DNA from: an uncultured Desulfovibrio sp.
GTDB lineage: Bacteria; Desulfobacterota; Desulfovibrionia; Desulfovibrionales; Desulfovibrionaceae
Length of the DNA: 64,000 bases
Reading direction: 5' to 3'
NCBI GenBank assembly: GCA_913063155.1
Contig: CAJXYU010000002.1
Coordinates: 310,001-374,000, forward strand
Position 1 is the first letter of the stretch; each line of letters begins with the position of its first letter. Positions 62,220 to 64,000 of the stretch are shown here, piece after piece. The notes beneath the pieces are model-generated. The model saw only the letters and a program-made list of their open reading frames with translations, was not told where the DNA came from and searched no databases. A program made the position numbers and the translations under genes.

Positions 62220-62957
62220 TTAGCCGGTGACGACGAACAAGTGCATTTCACGAGGGCCGTGCGCCCCATGCACCAATTGCGCCTCGATGTCGGCGGTCTT
62301 TGAAGGGCCTGAAATGAAGGTGACCGCTGCGGGCATGGGGTCAAGAGCCTCCAAATGGGCGTATATTTCGGAGAGTTCGGCGACCAGCCTGTCCAGAGGC
62401 AGGACCGCAATGTGAACGGAAGGCACCAACGAGGTGGCGCGTCCGCGGCCCGGGCCGGACAATAACGCCAGAGCCGCGCAGTCCACAGCGCACCAACCCG
62501 CGCCCGTCACGCCTATGTAGGCGGCTTCGGCCTGTCCCCGCAAACGCTGTTTCCCGGCAGCTTCGTCTTCACCCGGCTCAAAACGGCAGATATCGACCGC
62601 TATGCCGTCGCCGGACAGTTTCGCCGTCAGGTCCAGTTCCGCCATCAGGGGCGTGTCGTGTGTGGTGATGCGTTTTTTTCCGCCCCATTCCGTGTCGGTG
62701 GTGCGGGCTATTTCAGCAATACCGTCTGCTGCGGCATCCAAGGTGGATACCGCATGTACACGCAGATTCAGGGGGACGGCGGTCTCCTTCAGAATGGCGA
62801 GGAGCTGCAATCGTTCTTCCCTGCTGCGTTTCGTTTGTTCAAGAAAGTGTGCGAGCTCCGGCTCGGGCCGGGTGAAAAGGCTTTGGCCGCCGTCTTCGCC
62901 TTCTTTGCCGAGCGCCTTTCGGACATTTTCCAGAAAAGCCTGTTCATTGCTATTCAT
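62220..62957 (-). CDS. lutC: LutC/YkgG-family lactate utilisation protein
   Basis: A 245-residue protein of the LUD domain family. Visible: HAVSTLDAAADGIAEIARTT, EAAYIGVTGAGWCAVDCAAL (the nucleotide/phosphate-like glycine segment), VPSVHIAVLPLDRLVAELSE and VTFISGPSKTADIEAQLVHG, AHGPREMHLFVV at the end. LutC is a subunit of the LutABC or Ldh-type L-lactate oxidation complex. ATG 62957 follows GGAG at good spacing; it overlaps the end of lutB by 8 bases, so the two are translationally coupled. Lactate is the classic electron donor of Desulfovibrio-type bacteria. Confidence 0.92.
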   Translation of the reverse strand: MNSNEQAFLENVRKALGKEGEDGGQSLFTRPEPELAHFLEQTKRSREERLQLLAILKETAVPLNLRVHAVSTLDAAADGIAEIARTTDTEWGGKKRITTHDTPLMAELDLTAKLSGDGIAVDICRFEPGEDEAAGKQRLRGQAEAAYIGVTGAGWCAVDCAALALLSGPGRGRATSLVPSVHIAVLPLDRLVAELSEIYAHLEALDPMPAAVTFISGPSKTADIEAQLVHGAHGPREMHLFVVTG

Positions 62958-64000
62958 CGCCTGTCTCCTTCTGCCGTTGAGCGTGCTCGGATTTCCATCG
63001 TTCCGCAAAGGTCTTGCGCGCCAGAGGCGGGAAGTCGCGTGTCTCACTCCATTTGCCCAGCGGGCCGAAGGAAGACCGCAAAGACCCTTGCTTGAGGAAC
63101 GGTTTCTGGAGCAGGCGGCCGCCCTTGATCAAGGCATTGTAGGCCGTGCGGCTGGACATGGCAGTGGCCCAGGCCTTGAAGGCCAGGGCCTCCTTGCCGT
63201 CAACGGGCGTCACACCCCACTGCGGATCGCCGTAGGCCAGCATGTGCCGCAATTCGGAAAGCATGCGCGGCAGGTCGTTGCCGACCGGGCAAATGTTCTT
63301 GCACGCGCCGCACAGGGTTTCTCCCCGGCAAAGGTCGGCATGCTTGTTCACTCCGTCCAGGAGGGGCATGATGACCGAGCCTATGGGGCCGGAGTAGGGG
63401 CCGTTGTATGCATGCCCTCCGATGCGTCCGTACACCGGGCAGATATTGAGGCAGCCGCCGCAGCGGATGCAGGCAAGCGCCTCTCTGAACCTGGGGTCGG
63501 CAAGCATTTTCATGCGCCCGTTATCGATGATCACAAGGTGAAATTCTTCCGGCCCGTCCGATTCTCCGGGCTGGCGCGGGCCACCAAGGAAGCTGACGTA
63601 GGTGGACACCTTCTGGACCGCTGCGCCTCGGGTGAGCAGGCGGAGCAGCATGTCGTGTTCGGCGAGGGTTGCCGTGACCCGCTCCATGCCCATGAGCACC
63701 ACGTGGACTTTAGGCATGGTGGAGGACATGCGGATGTTGCCCTCGTTGGACACCAGTGAGATGTGCCCGGTCTCCGCGCATGCGATATTGCAGCCCGACA
63801 TGCCCATTTCGGCGGTGAGCAGTTTTTCCCGCAGGGCCTTTCGCGCCGCCTTGGTCAGGGTGGGCGGGTCCTCGGAATAGGGGATGCCGAGTTTTTCCTC
63901 GAAAAGTTTTCCGATCTGCCGGCGGTCCATGTGGATGCAGGGAGCGATGATATGCGACGGCGCGTCTCCGGCCAACTGGATGATGAACTCACCGAGGTCC
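62950..64000 (-). CDS. lutB: LutB/LldF-type iron-sulfur protein, C-terminal part (cut by window edge)
   Basis: About 350 residues are visible; the N-terminus is beyond the right edge, and the frame stays open to base 64000. It has the LUD-type N-part (IVSNEGNIRMSSTMPKVHVV style, with DLGEFIIQLAGDAPSHIIAP at the edge) followed by two [4Fe-4S] motifs: CIRCGGCLNICPVYGRIGGH and CRGETLCGACKNICPV. It moves electrons from lactate oxidation to the membrane pool. The in-frame TTG at 63975 is not the true start, since family sequence continues past it. lutC overlaps its end. Confidence 0.93.
   Translation of the reverse strand, partial: DLGEFIIQLAGDAPSHIIAPCIHMDRRQIGKLFEEKLGIPYSEDPPTLTKAARKALREKLLTAEMGMSGCNIACAETGHISLVSNEGNIRMSSTMPKVHVVLMGMERVTATLAEHDMLLRLLTRGAAVQKVSTYVSFLGGPRQPGESDGPEEFHLVIIDNGRMKMLADPRFREALACIRCGGCLNICPVYGRIGGHAYNGPYSGPIGSVIMPLLDGVNKHADLCRGETLCGACKNICPVGNDLPRMLSELRHMLAYGDPQWGVTPVDGKEALAFKAWATAMSSRTAYNALIKGGRLLQKPFLKQGSLRSSFGPLGKWSETRDFPPLARKTFAERWKSEHAQRQKETGDE

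Overview
This window looks like a chromosomal segment of a free-living, flagellated, anaerobic deltaproteobacterium of the Desulfovibrio/Pseudodesulfovibrio type. The evidence is the 62-residue Desulfovibrio-style ferredoxin, the MoeA/periplasmic-binding-domain fusion, LutB/LutC-type lactate oxidation proteins, the anaerobic GlpA/GlpB pair, a class I adenylate cyclase fused to pentapeptide repeats, and PurH split into two genes. No species-level claim is possible. I see no insertion sequence, prophage, CRISPR array or rRNA.

Layout. 1-2272: 5' part of citrate synthase (-), an AraC-type regulator and a CsaA-like tRNA-binding protein (+). 2417-5587 (-): MoeA-like fusion and an M29 aminopeptidase. 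5885-8899 (+): ferredoxin, then a tight four-gene cassette (YkgJ Cys-cluster protein, unknown protein, TPR protein, HEAT-like protein). 8939-15983 (+): tRNA-Val(GAC), then the translation block thrS-infC-rpmI-rplT-pheS and pheT. 16057-18953 (-): glycine betaine/proline ABC transporter proV-proW-proX behind a long structured leader. 19594-23853: iron-type alcohol dehydrogenase (-), divergent from glpA-glpB (+). 24105-31859 (+): PEP-CTERM protein, RND efflux adaptor and pump, MerR regulator, AsmA-like protein. 31943-32362: arsenate-reductase-type phosphatase, convergent with the flagellar basal-body operon flgB-flgC-fliE-fliF-fliG-fliH-fliI (38361 down to 32359, -).

38807-47231: a TPR gene with a near-consensus sigma-54 promoter, the IMP cyclohydrolase half of PurH and HflX (+); a CDF metal transporter, PlsY, an RNase II/R-type nuclease and the AICAR transformylase half of PurH (-). 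47527-52054 (+): chemoreceptor, small conserved protein, purA and holB. 52133-56005 (-): the 1290-residue adenylate cyclase. 56305-64000: coiled-coil lipoprotein, a MarR/C_GCAxxG_C_C pair, a second chemoreceptor, an acidic coiled-coil protein, a small exported OB-fold protein, a small protein behind a near-consensus sigma-28 (FliA) promoter, and lutC/lutB running off the right edge.

The genes are mostly core metabolism, translation and motility. The most useful points are regulatory or architectural: AUA start codons inferred for infC and hflX, sigma-54 sites on both sides of the flagellar operon start, a sigma-28 site for an unrecognised small protein, an apparent attenuator before proV, the split PurH, the adenylate cyclase fusion, and the aspartate-substituted ferredoxin cluster. 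Statements about protein families come from recognition of motifs; no database search was run.
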